From NCBI GenBank assembly GCA_964591245.1, contig CAZPZZ010000120.1:1-12776 (forward strand): DNA of 12,776 bases. The letters run 5' to 3'. Origin of the DNA: CAZPZZ01 sp964591245 (GTDB lineage Bacteria; Acidobacteriota; Vicinamibacteria; Vicinamibacterales; UBA8438). This document shows, in pieces, positions 1-6,762 of the stretch; position 1 is the stretch's first letter, and each line of letters opens with the position of its first letter. The translations under genes were made by a program, and so were the position numbers. Under the pieces are notes generated by a model, which worked only from the letters and a program-made list of their open reading frames with translations, did not search any database and had not been told where the DNA came from.

Positions 1-476
1 TTTCGCTTGGCTACGGCAAGGGCGGCCGCCGAGGTGTCGGTCGCACTGATCCGGGCCTGTCGGCAGTCGTGGGCCAAGGCAATCGCCAGACACCCTGTAC
101 CGGTGCCGATATCGGCGATGTGTTGAGGCCTTGATGATGCTGTGATTACCGATAGCGCGGTCTCCACAAGCAGTTCCGTTTCAGGACGCGGTGTTAGTAC
201 GGATCCCGTTACTTCGAACGCAAGTCCCCAGAACTCTCGAGACCCTGTGATCTGAGACACGGGTTCTCGTTTGCAGCGTCGCTCTACCAATGCCACGAAT
301 TGGCGAGAAAATGTCGTCTGGACCGGATCGTAGGTTCGGCTGAGATAGCGCGCCCGATCCCAGCCAAGGACATGACGGGCGAGAACTTCAGCGTCCAGGC
401 GAGCATCTGCGAGTGTGAGCCCGGCGGCCAGTAATCGGCCGCAGGCCTCAGACACCTCATCCGCGAGTGTCCTCAT
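1..476 (-). CDS. prmC: Release factor glutamine methyltransferase PrmC, partial (C-terminus cut by window edge)
   Basis: PrmC (HemK) uses SAM to N5-methylate the glutamine of the GGQ motif in class I release factors, in the cytoplasm. Reading leftwards from an ATG at 476, the frame is open to the window edge (about 158 codons). It starts MRTLADEVSEACGRLLAAGL, the helical N-terminal PrmC domain. The linker REFWGLAFEV is followed by TPRPETELLVE, the typical PrmC hinge, and then SAM-binding motif I, IADIGTGTGCLAIALA. The NPPY substrate motif would lie beyond the edge and cannot be checked. It sits 23 nt downstream of prfA on the same strand, the classical prfA-prmC order in which the enzyme follows its own substrate. 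No clear Shine-Dalgarno sequence precedes the ATG, so it may be translated by coupling to prfA. Family assignment is firm; completeness is unknown. Confidence 0.93.
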   Translation of the reverse strand, partial: MRTLADEVSEACGRLLAAGLTLADARLDAEVLARHVLGWDRARYLSRTYDPVQTTFSRQFVALVERRCKREPVSQITGSREFWGLAFEVTGSVLTPRPETELLVETALSVITASSRPQHIADIGTGTGCLAIALAHDCRQARISATDTSAAALAVAKR

Positions 477-499
477 GGAAGTACGTTGACCACTGTGTC

Positions 500-1579
500 T
501 TAGACGTCTGGCGCAGCTTCGGAAGCCTTCAACATTTCCGCTCGGAAATGCGTTGTGAGCGTCTCGCTCATCTCGGCGAGGTCGCCATTGAGCATCTCGG
601 CCAGCCGGTGGGTGGTGAATCCGATCCGGTGGTCCGTGATGCGGTTCTGCGGGAAGTTGTAGGTGCGGATTTTCTCGGACCGCTCGCCGGTCCCGACTTG
701 AGTCTTCCGGTCCTGCGCGATTTCGTCGTGTTGGCGTTGGAGTTCTATCTCATAGAGACGCGAGCGTAGGACCTTCATGGCTTTCGCCTTGTTCTTGATT
801 TGTGATTTCTCGTCCTGCTGAGAGACCACCAATCCCGTCGGGATGTGCGTGATCCGAACCGCCGAGTAGGTGGTATTCACGCTCTGACCTCCCGGGCCGC
901 TCGAGCAGAACGTATCGATGCGAAGGTCCTTGGTATCGATCGCAATGTCTACCTCTTCGGCCTCTGGCAGTACGGCAACGGTAGCCGTTGAAGTGTGGAT
1001 ACGTCCGCTGGCTTCAGTCGTCGGTACGCGTTGCACGCGATGTACGCCGCTTTCGTACTTGAGCTGGCTGTATACGTGCCGGCCTTCGATGAGCGCAATG
1101 ACTTCTTTGATAGCGCCGACGCCGCTCTCGCTCGTCGACATGACCTCAACTCGCCAGCCTTGTCGTTCCGCGAAACGCGTGTACATGCGAAAGAGATCGC
1201 CCGCAAAGAGGCCGGCCTCGTCGCCACCTGTACCGGCACGAATCTCGAGCACGACGTTTTTCTCGTCGTTCGGGTCTTTCGGAACCATCAGCGCTTTGAT
1301 CTCCGAAAGAAGATCGTCTCGACGTATTTCGAGGGTGGAAAGTTCTTGATCCGCGAGCTCCCGCATGTCCGCGTCGGCGCTTTTCGTGAGAGTTTCCGTC
1401 TCCGTGATCTCGGACGACACCGCCTTGTACTCGCGGAATTTCTCGACGAGTGGCTGAATCTCAGCAAGTGCTTTCGAGTGTGTCCGGTATTGCTTGGCGT
1501 CGGCTTGCATGCCGCTGTTCGCGAGCATGGCCATCAGCTCGTCATAGCGGATTTCGAGTGTTTGCAACTTATCGAACAC
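500..1579 (-). CDS. prfA: Peptide chain release factor 1 (RF1)
   Basis: RF1 recognises UAA and UAG in the ribosomal A site and triggers peptidyl-tRNA hydrolysis. The 359-residue product has the normal full length for the family. An N-terminal coiled-coil-like helical domain (about 1-105) is followed by the family signature GTGGDEAGLFAGDLFRMYTR from 116. Next comes the stop-codon-reading tripeptide PTT (186-188, fitting the RF1 PxT pattern) and then the catalytic GGQ at 230-232 inside SSGPGGQSVNTT. A lysine-rich segment follows (SQIKNKAKAMKVL). The start is GTG at 1579, with a GAGAG-like Shine-Dalgarno about 7 nt upstream; no better ATG lies nearby. The glutamine of GGQ is the substrate of the adjacent PrmC. 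RF2 is excluded by the PxT rather than SPF motif. In a genome that encodes tRNA-Sec, UGA is read by RF2 and not by this protein. Confidence 0.97.
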   Translation of the reverse strand: MFDKLQTLEIRYDELMAMLANSGMQADAKQYRTHSKALAEIQPLVEKFREYKAVSSEITETETLTKSADADMRELADQELSTLEIRRDDLLSEIKALMVPKDPNDEKNVVLEIRAGTGGDEAGLFAGDLFRMYTRFAERQGWRVEVMSTSESGVGAIKEVIALIEGRHVYSQLKYESGVHRVQRVPTTEASGRIHTSTATVAVLPEAEEVDIAIDTKDLRIDTFCSSGPGGQSVNTTYSAVRITHIPTGLVVSQQDEKSQIKNKAKAMKVLRSRLYEIELQRQHDEIAQDRKTQVGTGERSEKIRTYNFPQNRITDHRIGFTTHRLAEMLNGDLAEMSETLTTHFRAEMLKASEAAPDV

Positions 1580-1784
1580 AGCGCGCTCTCAGAGGTTAGG
1601 AACTGCGTGGGAGGTCTTCAGGACACCATACGAATCGAGTTTTGAGAAATAGGCTCATTTGGCGGTCGAGGCCTCCTGTCCTGTGACGTTCTTTGTACCA
1701 CGTCAACGTCTCTGGGAGACACACTGCGAATGCCTTGCTGGCTGATTGGACACCCGCCATTGTCCATGGAGCCTGTTTTCGACG

Positions 1785-2030
1785 CTATCCGCCGGAAACC
1801 GGTGGAAGAAAGGCGACTTCGTCGCCGTCTCCTACCGCAGCGTGCATATTGGAGTACTCCGCATTTACCGCTGTAGAAATAGAGGCCCCGTACTCTGCTA
1901 GTGCCGGAAAGTCGTTCACTAATTCATCCCAGACCGTACGTACAGTCGCCCCGTCCGGTGGGTGTCGTGTGAACTCCCCTGAACCGGCAATATCCCGCAG
2001 CCTGGCGAAAAGTCGTATCGTTACGCGCAT
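1785..2030 (-). CDS. moaD: Molybdopterin synthase small (sulfur-carrier) subunit MoaD
   Basis: MoaD is a ubiquitin-fold sulfur carrier. Its C-terminal glycine is adenylated and thiocarboxylated, and MoaE then transfers the sulfur to cyclic pyranopterin monophosphate to make molybdopterin. The 81-residue protein starts MRVTIRLFARLRDIAG, the typical MoaD beta-strand with FARLRD. It ends in FLPPVSGG, with the required terminal Gly-Gly and no extra residues. The ATG at 2030 lies inside the 3' end of moaE (10-nt overlap), indicating translational coupling of the two subunits. It is the last gene of the fdhE-to-moaD row. About 200 bp separate it from prfA, with only short hairpins and no obvious T-tract terminator. 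ThiS is a possible alternative given the nearby thiD, but the FARLR motif and the adjacent MoaE settle on MoaD. Confidence 0.95.
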   Translation of the reverse strand: MRVTIRLFARLRDIAGSGEFTRHPPDGATVRTVWDELVNDFPALAEYGASISTAVNAEYSNMHAAVGDGDEVAFLPPVSGG

Positions 2031-2518
2031 GCGAGTTTGTACGCTTCCTCTCGTGCCTGGTCGTCGTCAGGGTTTGCAGTGGCTCCCTCGATCCAGACAT
2101 CTCCACCCTCGAAGAATTCGTGTTTCCAGATGGGAACGATCTGCTTCACTCTCTCGATGACGAAACGACAAGCAGCGAATGCGTCGGCGCGGTGCGGTGA
2201 GGCCACGGCAATGATCACGCTGGCTTCACCAATGTGTAGATTTCCGAGCCGGTGATGAAGTGCCATGCGCACGTTCCAGCGATCGTTCGTTTCTTGGCCG
2301 ATGCGGTCGAAAGCCCGAAGTGCGAGTGGTTCGTAGCCTTCATACTCGAGCCGGAGTACTCGGCGCCCGGCGTTCTCGTTCCGGACCACCCCGACAAAGG
2401 ACGTAATCGCCCCTGGTCCGATCTCGGGCGCATTTTTCCCTTCAGCCATGGTGACGGCATGGACCAGGGTACTGAGATCGAGCGGATCATTCGTGACCGC
2501 GTACAACGGGGTGTCCAT
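2021..2518 (-). CDS. moaE: Molybdopterin synthase catalytic (large) subunit MoaE
   Basis: MoaE forms the heterotetrameric molybdopterin synthase with MoaD and inserts two dithiolene sulfurs into cPMP. From the ATG at 2518 the protein is 165 residues, close to the usual ~150. It shows GAITSFVGVVRNENAG (36-51), the conserved FxGxVR strand, then SPHRADAFAACRFVIERVK (107-125). PIWKHEFFEGGDVWIEG follows, with K132 as the expected active-site lysine. An upstream in-frame ATG at 2539 would add 7 residues and overlap thiD by 14 nt. One at 2602 would overlap thiD by 77 nt and add non-family sequence. The 2518 start has a weak AGAGA element upstream and leaves a 7-nt gap to the thiD stop, so I prefer it, but the 2539 start cannot be excluded. 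The stop overlaps the moaD start. Confidence 0.93.
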   Translation of the reverse strand: MDTPLYAVTNDPLDLSTLVHAVTMAEGKNAPEIGPGAITSFVGVVRNENAGRRVLRLEYEGYEPLALRAFDRIGQETNDRWNVRMALHHRLGNLHIGEASVIIAVASPHRADAFAACRFVIERVKQIVPIWKHEFFEGGDVWIEGATANPDDDQAREEAYKLACA

Positions 2519-2525
2519 CGTGTCT

Positions 2526-3332
2526 CTATTGTCGCTCATTTCGCCAAGAATGATTGACTGGACCACGATCGAGCAGGAGCGGAGCGGCATCCCGAATCGC
2601 ACCTTCTACAAAGTGCTTTGCCTCCGCTACGGCCTCTGCGAGTGGTCGTTGGTGGGCGAGGCCGGCGGCGATGGCTGCCGCAAAGGTGCACCCCGTCCCA
2701 TGTGTATGTCGGCTGTCGATCCGTGGGCCGGTAAGTTCGATGAGATGGCCGTCGTCGTCGAGGAGGTCCACAACCTGCGGGCCGTCAAAGTGGCCACCGG
2801 TCAGGACGACCGCTCGGGCACCCAAGGCGCGAATACGGCTTGTGGCGTGAACCGCGTCCGCACGAGACGAGATGTGCATCTCGGCGAGCACCTCTGCTTC
2901 GATTCGGTTTGGCGTCACGACTCTGGCTTGACCAAGGAGACGTCTACGGACGAGTTCCAGTGCATCGACATCCAGGAGTCGATCTCCGGTTGTTGCCGAG
3001 ATCACGGGATCGACCACAACGGGAATCGTGGGGCATGTTTCGAGGGTGTCGCAGACTGCTTCGACAATGTCGGCTTTAGCGAGCATGCCAGTCTTGATCG
3101 CCTGGATCTGGAAATCCTCAGTCAACGCACGCAGTTGGGAAAGCACCATCGAAGCAGATACGGGATCAATGGCGGATACCCCGCGGGAATTCTGGGCAGT
3201 GATCGCAGTGACTGCACAAATGCCGTAGGTCCCTTCAGCGGCAAACGTTTTGAGATCGGCTTGAATCCCTGCACCGCCACTTGGATCGCTGCCGGCGATT
3301 GTCAACACCGTTGGTGGGGTCTCGTGTGGCAC
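2526..3332 (-). CDS. thiD: Hydroxymethylpyrimidine/phosphomethylpyrimidine kinase ThiD
   Basis: ThiD phosphorylates HMP and then HMP-phosphate to HMP-pyrophosphate, the pyrimidine half of thiamine. The 268-residue length is standard for this ribokinase-fold family. Visible motifs are TIAGSDPSGGAGIQADLKTF (11-30, substrate-binding loop), KTGML (80-84), VVVDPVISATTG (105-116), TPNRIEAEVL (140-149), VVLTGGH, and the anion-hole and catalytic segment HGTGCTFAAAIAAGLA (211-226) with Cys215. The start is GTG at 3332, preceded by AGGA 4-5 nt upstream. It begins 6 nt after the methyltransferase stop and ends 7 nt before moaE, so it sits inside the operon. The thiamine step has no obvious link to the Moco genes, and no other thi genes are visible. 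No TPP riboswitch is apparent, though expression could be set by the operon promoter. The family call is firm; whether it is one of several ThiD copies is unknown. Confidence 0.95.
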   Translation of the reverse strand: MPHETPPTVLTIAGSDPSGGAGIQADLKTFAAEGTYGICAVTAITAQNSRGVSAIDPVSASMVLSQLRALTEDFQIQAIKTGMLAKADIVEAVCDTLETCPTIPVVVDPVISATTGDRLLDVDALELVRRRLLGQARVVTPNRIEAEVLAEMHISSRADAVHATSRIRALGARAVVLTGGHFDGPQVVDLLDDDGHLIELTGPRIDSRHTHGTGCTFAAAIAAGLAHQRPLAEAVAEAKHFVEGAIRDAAPLLLDRGPVNHSWRNERQ

Positions 3333-3338
3333 CTTGTC

Positions 3339-4022
3339 CTACAACTGATCGGTCGGCGCAGAGGTACCAGAGTCGAGGCCAAAGACGAGCAAGAACTGAT
3401 ACGGCAAAAAGGTCTCGTGTGACAACAACGACAATCCAGCTGCTTGGGCGTCTTGGATCACCTCTTCGGCGTCGAGGCGTTGGTCCATGGGGGGGCCGGG
3501 ACCGGCCCCTTCTCTCGTGAAGTCCACGATCCCCACACGTCCTTGTGGTTTGAGAGCGGACGCGACGTCCGTCAACAGTGAGATGGGATCTCCCACCTCG
3601 GCGTAAACATCGACGATCAGCACCGCATCGAGTCCGGCCGGTAGCATCGGATCTTCTGGTGTGCCAAGCACGGTAGTGACATTTGAGAGGCCTTCCCGGC
3701 TCACGCGATAGCTGATGGCATCGAGCATGGGTGGCTGGATATCTTCAGCGTAGATCCGACCATTAGGGCCTACACGTCTAGCTAGTCGAACGGTAAACCA
3801 TCCGGCGCCGGCCCCGACGTCGGCAACGGTTGACCCGTCCGCGATGTTCAGCGCGTCCATGATCTGCTCGGGTTTCTGCCAGACCGTGCGGTCGGGAGCC
3901 TCTAGGATACCCAGGTCCTCTGGTGGAAAGAGTCTCGCGTGCGGCAGATTCTGGGCCGCTGCGGATAGGTGGCCCGAGATCAGAACAAAGGCGATTAAGG
4001 AGAGAGAGGTCCAGTAGGACAT
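3339..4022 (-). CDS. Class I SAM-dependent methyltransferase-like protein with N-terminal signal peptide
   Basis: This is a 227-residue Rossmann-fold methyltransferase-like protein. Residues 1-23 are a hydrophobic stretch ending SAAAQ, which reads as a Sec signal peptide with cleavage near AAA. Next comes LFPPEDLGILEAPDRTVWQK, then motif I VADVGAGAGWFTVRLA (66-81), an acidic beta-2 end (AEDI, 92-95), LDAVLIVDVY (131-140) as motif II/post-II, and LKPQGRVGIVDF (157-168) as motif III. The longer open frame reaching 4298 lies in the 3' part of fdhE and lacks family character, so I start at ATG 4022, which has GAG about 4-6 nt upstream. A signal peptide on a SAM enzyme is odd because SAM is cytoplasmic; related signal-bearing methyltransferases are, as far as I know, common in Acidobacteriota annotations. 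The substrate is unknown. It lies between fdhE and thiD in the same transcription direction. Confidence 0.82.
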   Translation of the reverse strand: MSYWTSLSLIAFVLISGHLSAAAQNLPHARLFPPEDLGILEAPDRTVWQKPEQIMDALNIADGSTVADVGAGAGWFTVRLARRVGPNGRIYAEDIQPPMLDAISYRVSREGLSNVTTVLGTPEDPMLPAGLDAVLIVDVYAEVGDPISLLTDVASALKPQGRVGIVDFTREGAGPGPPMDQRLDAEEVIQDAQAAGLSLLSHETFLPYQFLLVFGLDSGTSAPTDQL

Positions 4023-4029
4023 TCGCTCA

Positions 4030-4035
4030 ATTATA
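4030..4035 (-). promoter_or_regulatory. Perfect TATAAT hexamer just upstream of the methyltransferase start (possible internal promoter)
   Basis: On the minus strand TATAAT ends 7 nt before the ATG at 4022, within the 40-nt gap after fdhE. If used as a -10 box, transcription would start at or next to the ATG, giving a leaderless message. No convincing -35 lies 16-18 nt upstream. It may be chance, or an internal promoter that uncouples the methyltransferase-thiD-moaED part from fdhE. Confidence 0.22.
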
Positions 4036-4062
4036 GCGGTGATGGGAACTGCAGGATGTCGG

Positions 4063-5031
4063 TTAGGAGTTACCTGCAGTGGTATCGGACTCTGTGAGCG
4101 TTTGGCATGGAGGCAGAGTGGATTCACCGAAATCGAGAAGCCCGGGGCGTCCAAAACCCTGCGCTGCGGCCAGTTCGTCGACCGCGGCGGAAGCGAGATC
4201 TTCGAGGGGAAGCAGTTCGAACGGGGTAGATTCGCGAAAGTCGAGCCATTTGATGTACGCACCGCAGGCCGAGCAGAGATCAGCGCGGTGCGGAGCATCG
4301 GGTTCCGTTTTGACCGAGGTCAGTCCAGTCGACTCTTTACAGTAGATGCAGGCCTTATCTGATGCCGGCCAGCCAAGGCCGCAGAAGGAACAGCGCATCT
4401 GTGCGCCGTTCGTCATTGCTGTCTCGACGAAGGCCGGCCACGACCCGCACGCTGGGCACCAGCCGTGTTCCCAACATTGCAGGGCGCGGCTGACGGCTGG
4501 CGCAAGGTTGCCGCCGTGTTCTGTGAGCAGAGTGCGGGCCGTGACAAACGCAGCTGGACCTGCGGCGATCTCCGCCACAAGCCACAACAGGTCTGGGGCG
4601 ATGCTCTCATGCAGCGCCTTGGTCCGAATCGCCGTTTGCTGGCGTTCGAACGAGGCGCGGAGTAGCGACTCAATATCGATTCGACCGGCATCCAGTACGC
4701 CTCGCACATGTCTGGCAACGTCACCCGCGCCCCCGTCGGCAAGGTCGTCGCAGGCCGCTAAAATCAATGGTTTTAGCTGTGGCACAGGGAGTTGCACACT
4801 TTCCCCGTGGAACGCCGGAAGGTTGGTATCGAGCTTATTGAGGATTTGCTCTGGGCCGAGTTGCACTGCTGACGGCATCCCGGTGAGTTGATGCACCGCG
4901 TGCACGTTACGGGTGATGAGTGAGCGCTGTAGCGCAATGGCTGGGCGGAGATCGGGCAGGGCGGCGCTCACGTCGGTCCATCTCGCCTCTGCACGGTCTA
5001 GTAAATCACGGGTTGTGTCTGTCTCGTCCAT
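4063..5031 (-). CDS. fdhE: Formate dehydrogenase accessory protein FdhE
   Basis: FdhE is a cytoplasmic rubredoxin-like maturation protein that binds respiratory formate dehydrogenase catalytic subunits before export. From ATG 5031 the protein has 322 residues (E. coli FdhE is about 309). A helical N-terminal half is followed by the cysteine-rich core: CPAC (192-195) in GWCPACGSWP, CSFC (214-217) in MRCSFCGLGWPAS, CIYC (228-231) and CSAC (253-256) in DLCSACGAYIKWLDF. That is four CxxC knuckles in the typical FdhE arrangement. An in-frame TTG at 5067 would add 12 residues; the ATG is preferred although neither has a clear Shine-Dalgarno. It heads the minus-strand row that ends in moaE-moaD and is divergent from the Fe-S carrier gene. 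No fdh structural gene is in the window. The tRNA-Sec about 5 kb away fits a selenocysteine-containing formate dehydrogenase as its client. Assignment by motif is strong. Confidence 0.92.
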   Translation of the reverse strand: MDETDTTRDLLDRAEARWTDVSAALPDLRPAIALQRSLITRNVHAVHQLTGMPSAVQLGPEQILNKLDTNLPAFHGESVQLPVPQLKPLILAACDDLADGGAGDVARHVRGVLDAGRIDIESLLRASFERQQTAIRTKALHESIAPDLLWLVAEIAAGPAAFVTARTLLTEHGGNLAPAVSRALQCWEHGWCPACGSWPAFVETAMTNGAQMRCSFCGLGWPASDKACIYCKESTGLTSVKTEPDAPHRADLCSACGAYIKWLDFRESTPFELLPLEDLASAAVDELAAAQGFGRPGLLDFGESTLPPCQTLTESDTTAGNS

Positions 5032-5079
5032 GGGGGAACCGTAATTATGGGTACGCTCGAGTGTCAACTGTAGAAGATC

Positions 5080-5094
5080 ACTATTTACAATAGT
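5080..5094. promoter_or_regulatory. Perfect 6-3-6 inverted repeat between the divergent fdhE and Fe-S carrier genes (candidate operator)
   Basis: The sequence ACTATTTACAATAGT is a perfect dyad (ACTATT/AATAGT, 3-nt centre) in the 166-nt divergent intergenic region. It lies 49 nt upstream of fdhE and about 28 nt upstream of the predicted -35 for the plus-strand genes, so a bound regulator could affect both directions. It is AT-rich relative to the surroundings. It does not match a classical Fur or PerR box; an Rrf2/IscR-type or unrelated regulator is possible. Site identity is inferred from symmetry and position only. Confidence 0.35.
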
Positions 5095-5121
5095 TTACAC
5101 CGTTCATGGCTTCGACTGATG

Positions 5122-5150
5122 TTGCTGCACATTCTTGATTCCCCTATAAT
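5122..5150 (+). promoter_or_regulatory. Sigma70-like promoter for the Fe-S carrier / Fur-rubrerythrin genes
   Basis: TTGCTG (5122-5127) and a perfect TATAAT (5145-5150) are separated by exactly 17 nt. Transcription would start near 5157, giving a leader of about 40 nt before the ATG at 5198. The -10 is consensus and the -35 matches 3 of 6 positions including TTG. Confidence 0.5.
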
Positions 5151-5197
5151 CGGAGTGTCAGTGTAATTTCGGTAGCGCTACGGAAGGTTGGGGACCG

Positions 5198-5536
5198 ATG
5201 TCAGAGTTGATAACCGTTACGGAAACAGCCGCATCGAAGATTGCAGCACTCATGGAGGAAGAGAACAAGACGTCTGCTGGGCTCCGAGTGTTCGTGCAGG
5301 GCGGGGGGTGTTCCGGATTCCAATATGGCCTGATGATCGAAGAGGGAAACGGTGATCCATCGGCCGATCGCGTATTTGCATCGAATGGCATCAACCTTTA
5401 CGTTGATCCCATCAGCATCCGCTACCTCTCTGGTGCCCAGGTAGATTTCGTCGACAATCTCACCGGTGGAGGATTCACGATCAAGAATCCGAACGCGAAA
5501 TCTACCTGTGGGTGTGGGTCATCGTTCAACGTGTAG
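5198..5536 (+). CDS. erpA: A-type iron-sulfur cluster carrier (ErpA/IscA/HesB family)
   Basis: A-type carriers receive Fe-S clusters from a scaffold and pass them to apo-enzymes. The 112-residue protein starts MSELITVTETAASKIAALME, the family N-terminus. It has the three conserved cysteines: one in VQGGGCSGFQYGL (C38) and two in the C-terminal CGCGSSF. The segment DFVDNLTGGGFTIKNPNAKS is also diagnostic. The ATG at 5198 has GGAAGG about 10 nt upstream and follows a good TTGCTG-N17-TATAAT promoter. The sequence resembles ErpA more than IscA, but the two are not safely separable by eye, so the symbol is tentative. No iscS, iscU or suf genes lie beside it. It is followed after 77 nt by the Fur-rubrerythrin fusion, suggesting an Fe-S/iron stress unit. 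Formate dehydrogenase needs Fe-S clusters, which makes the divergent fdhE an interesting neighbour. Confidence 0.93.
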   Translation: MSELITVTETAASKIAALMEEENKTSAGLRVFVQGGGCSGFQYGLMIEEGNGDPSADRVFASNGINLYVDPISIRYLSGAQVDFVDNLTGGGFTIKNPNAKSTCGCGSSFNV

Positions 5537-5613
5537 ATTGTTGAACCTTCATTGAGTTGGACTCCGGCGGCCATCGCCGTTGGATGCGAGGCAGCCCCTG
5601 TCCTGCGCTGTAC

Positions 5614-6582
5614 ATGGACGCACAATCGGCTTATTTGGAAGGGTTACGCCCGCCTGGCGGCAAACGTTCGGGTAAGCGTGACCTGATCGTCGACGTCTTT
5701 CTTCGCCAGGACGGTCATCTCAGCGCTGACGATCTTGTCGATCTAATGCGTCGCGAGGACCATAAGATCAGTCGGGCAACCGTCTATAGGACGCTCCAAT
5801 GGATGGTGGGCGCGGGTATCGCGCGGAAGGTCGACTTCGGTGATGGTCGTTTTCGGTTCGAGCACTCCTATCGGCATCCTCGTCACTTCCATCTCATTTG
5901 CAAATCTTGTAACAAGTCATCCGAGTTCTTGAGTTCGGATATTGAGCAATTGCTCGAGGAGATTGCGGCGGCTCGACACTTTGAACCGAGCCAGAGCGTT
6001 CTGCAAATCTACGGTACGTGTGACGACTGTCGATCGGGCCGCAAGAGTTCGCAATCAGGTACGACCGAACTGCTCTTTGCTCGCGACGCTCTGCGCATGG
6101 CCATCGCCACTGAGCGTAGCGGGTTCGAGTTCTATAGCCGCGGTGCGCAGGTGGTGAAGGACGCACGGGCTCGCACGGTGTTCCAGAAGCTTGCAGCGGA
6201 GGAATTGGAGCATCTGGGAACGCTCGAAGCTCGCTATAAGCAACTTCTTGACGAAGATCCTCAGCTGGAAGCATATCCGACGTTTTTGTTCTTCAAGGGA
6301 GCCGCAAACGGCTTGTTTGCTTCGGGGGCCGAGCAGCTTCTGCAGGTGATTGACGACCGCAAAGCCCTCATGCTCGGCATTCGCTGCGAGCGCGGGTCGC
6401 ATCGATTCTTTAAACGCTATGGTGAGCGTTTCGAGGATTCCGAAGGGAAGCGGATCTTTTTGGAGTTTGCGGCTGAGGAGCGAGACCATCTTAATTTGCT
6501 CATCAAGGAATATCGGACTCTTGTGTCAGATGAGCGGAAACCCCGTCGGCGTGCAACGCGTCGTGAGTCGAAAACTGTCTAG
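5614..6582 (+). CDS. Fur-family regulator fused to a rubrerythrin/ferritin-like diiron domain
   Basis: This is a two-domain protein of 322 residues. Residues ~15-140 are a Fur-type regulator: a winged helix with HLSADDLVDLM and the recognition helix ISRATVYRTLQWMVGAGI (52-69), a metal-binding segment EHSYRHPRHFHLIC (83-96), and two CxxC zinc pairs, CKSC (96-99) and CDDC (136-139). After a polar linker, residues ~150-305 form a ferritin-like four-helix bundle. It has two ExxH pairs, E197-H200 in AAEELEH and E289-H292 in AAEERDH, plus E167 and E259 as the partner helix glutamates. This is the rubrerythrin diiron pattern without a C-terminal rubredoxin. The tail is basic (RKPRRRATRRESK). In-frame TTG 5557 and ATG 5584 exist upstream; I start at 5614 because earlier residues lack family character, but none has a strong Shine-Dalgarno. 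A role as a self-sensing iron, peroxide or oxygen regulator is inference. Confidence 0.88.
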   Translation: MDAQSAYLEGLRPPGGKRSGKRDLIVDVFLRQDGHLSADDLVDLMRREDHKISRATVYRTLQWMVGAGIARKVDFGDGRFRFEHSYRHPRHFHLICKSCNKSSEFLSSDIEQLLEEIAAARHFEPSQSVLQIYGTCDDCRSGRKSSQSGTTELLFARDALRMAIATERSGFEFYSRGAQVVKDARARTVFQKLAAEELEHLGTLEARYKQLLDEDPQLEAYPTFLFFKGAANGLFASGAEQLLQVIDDRKALMLGIRCERGSHRFFKRYGERFEDSEGKRIFLEFAAEERDHLNLLIKEYRTLVSDERKPRRRATRRESKTV

Positions 6583-6762
6583 GCTCTCCTCTCGATAGGT
6601 GGTTCCCTAGGTTTCTCCCCGTTCCGGGCCGCGAGTGAAATCACGGTTGTTGGGGCGCGAGGTATTCCTTGGGTTGGGAACTTTTTAATAGCAAATGCAT
6701 GCTGCCCCTTGTGTGGCACAGCCGAGAACGTCCGGGCAGCCGGCTGGTATCATTGACGGGCA

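Noticed and set aside
1708..1766. Short hairpins downstream of moaD (GTCTC/GAGAC and TGGACA/TGTCCA)
   Set aside because: Stems of 5-6 bp with no following T tract; common by chance in this base composition.
2448..3422. Long plus-strand open frame (324 codons) opposite thiD
   Set aside because: It is the antisense shadow of thiD in GC-rich DNA. It has no recognisable motif, while the minus strand carries a full set of ThiD motifs.
4023..4298. N-terminal extension of the methyltransferase frame, about 92 residues upstream of the signal peptide
   Set aside because: It overlaps the 3' end of fdhE in another frame and lacks family character. The ATG at 4022 directly precedes a signal peptide and has a GAG element upstream.
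5062..5067. TTGACA hexamer upstream of fdhE as a -35 box
   Set aside because: The hexamer is perfect, but the best -10-like sequences (CATAAT, TAATTA) lie only 13-14 nt away instead of 16-18, so a promoter is not supported.
6665..6687. Possible intrinsic terminator after the Fur-rubrerythrin gene (TTCC/GGAA hairpin followed by CTTTTTAA)
   Set aside because: The stem is only 4-5 bp including a wobble, too weak to call despite the T run. It remains a possible transcript end.
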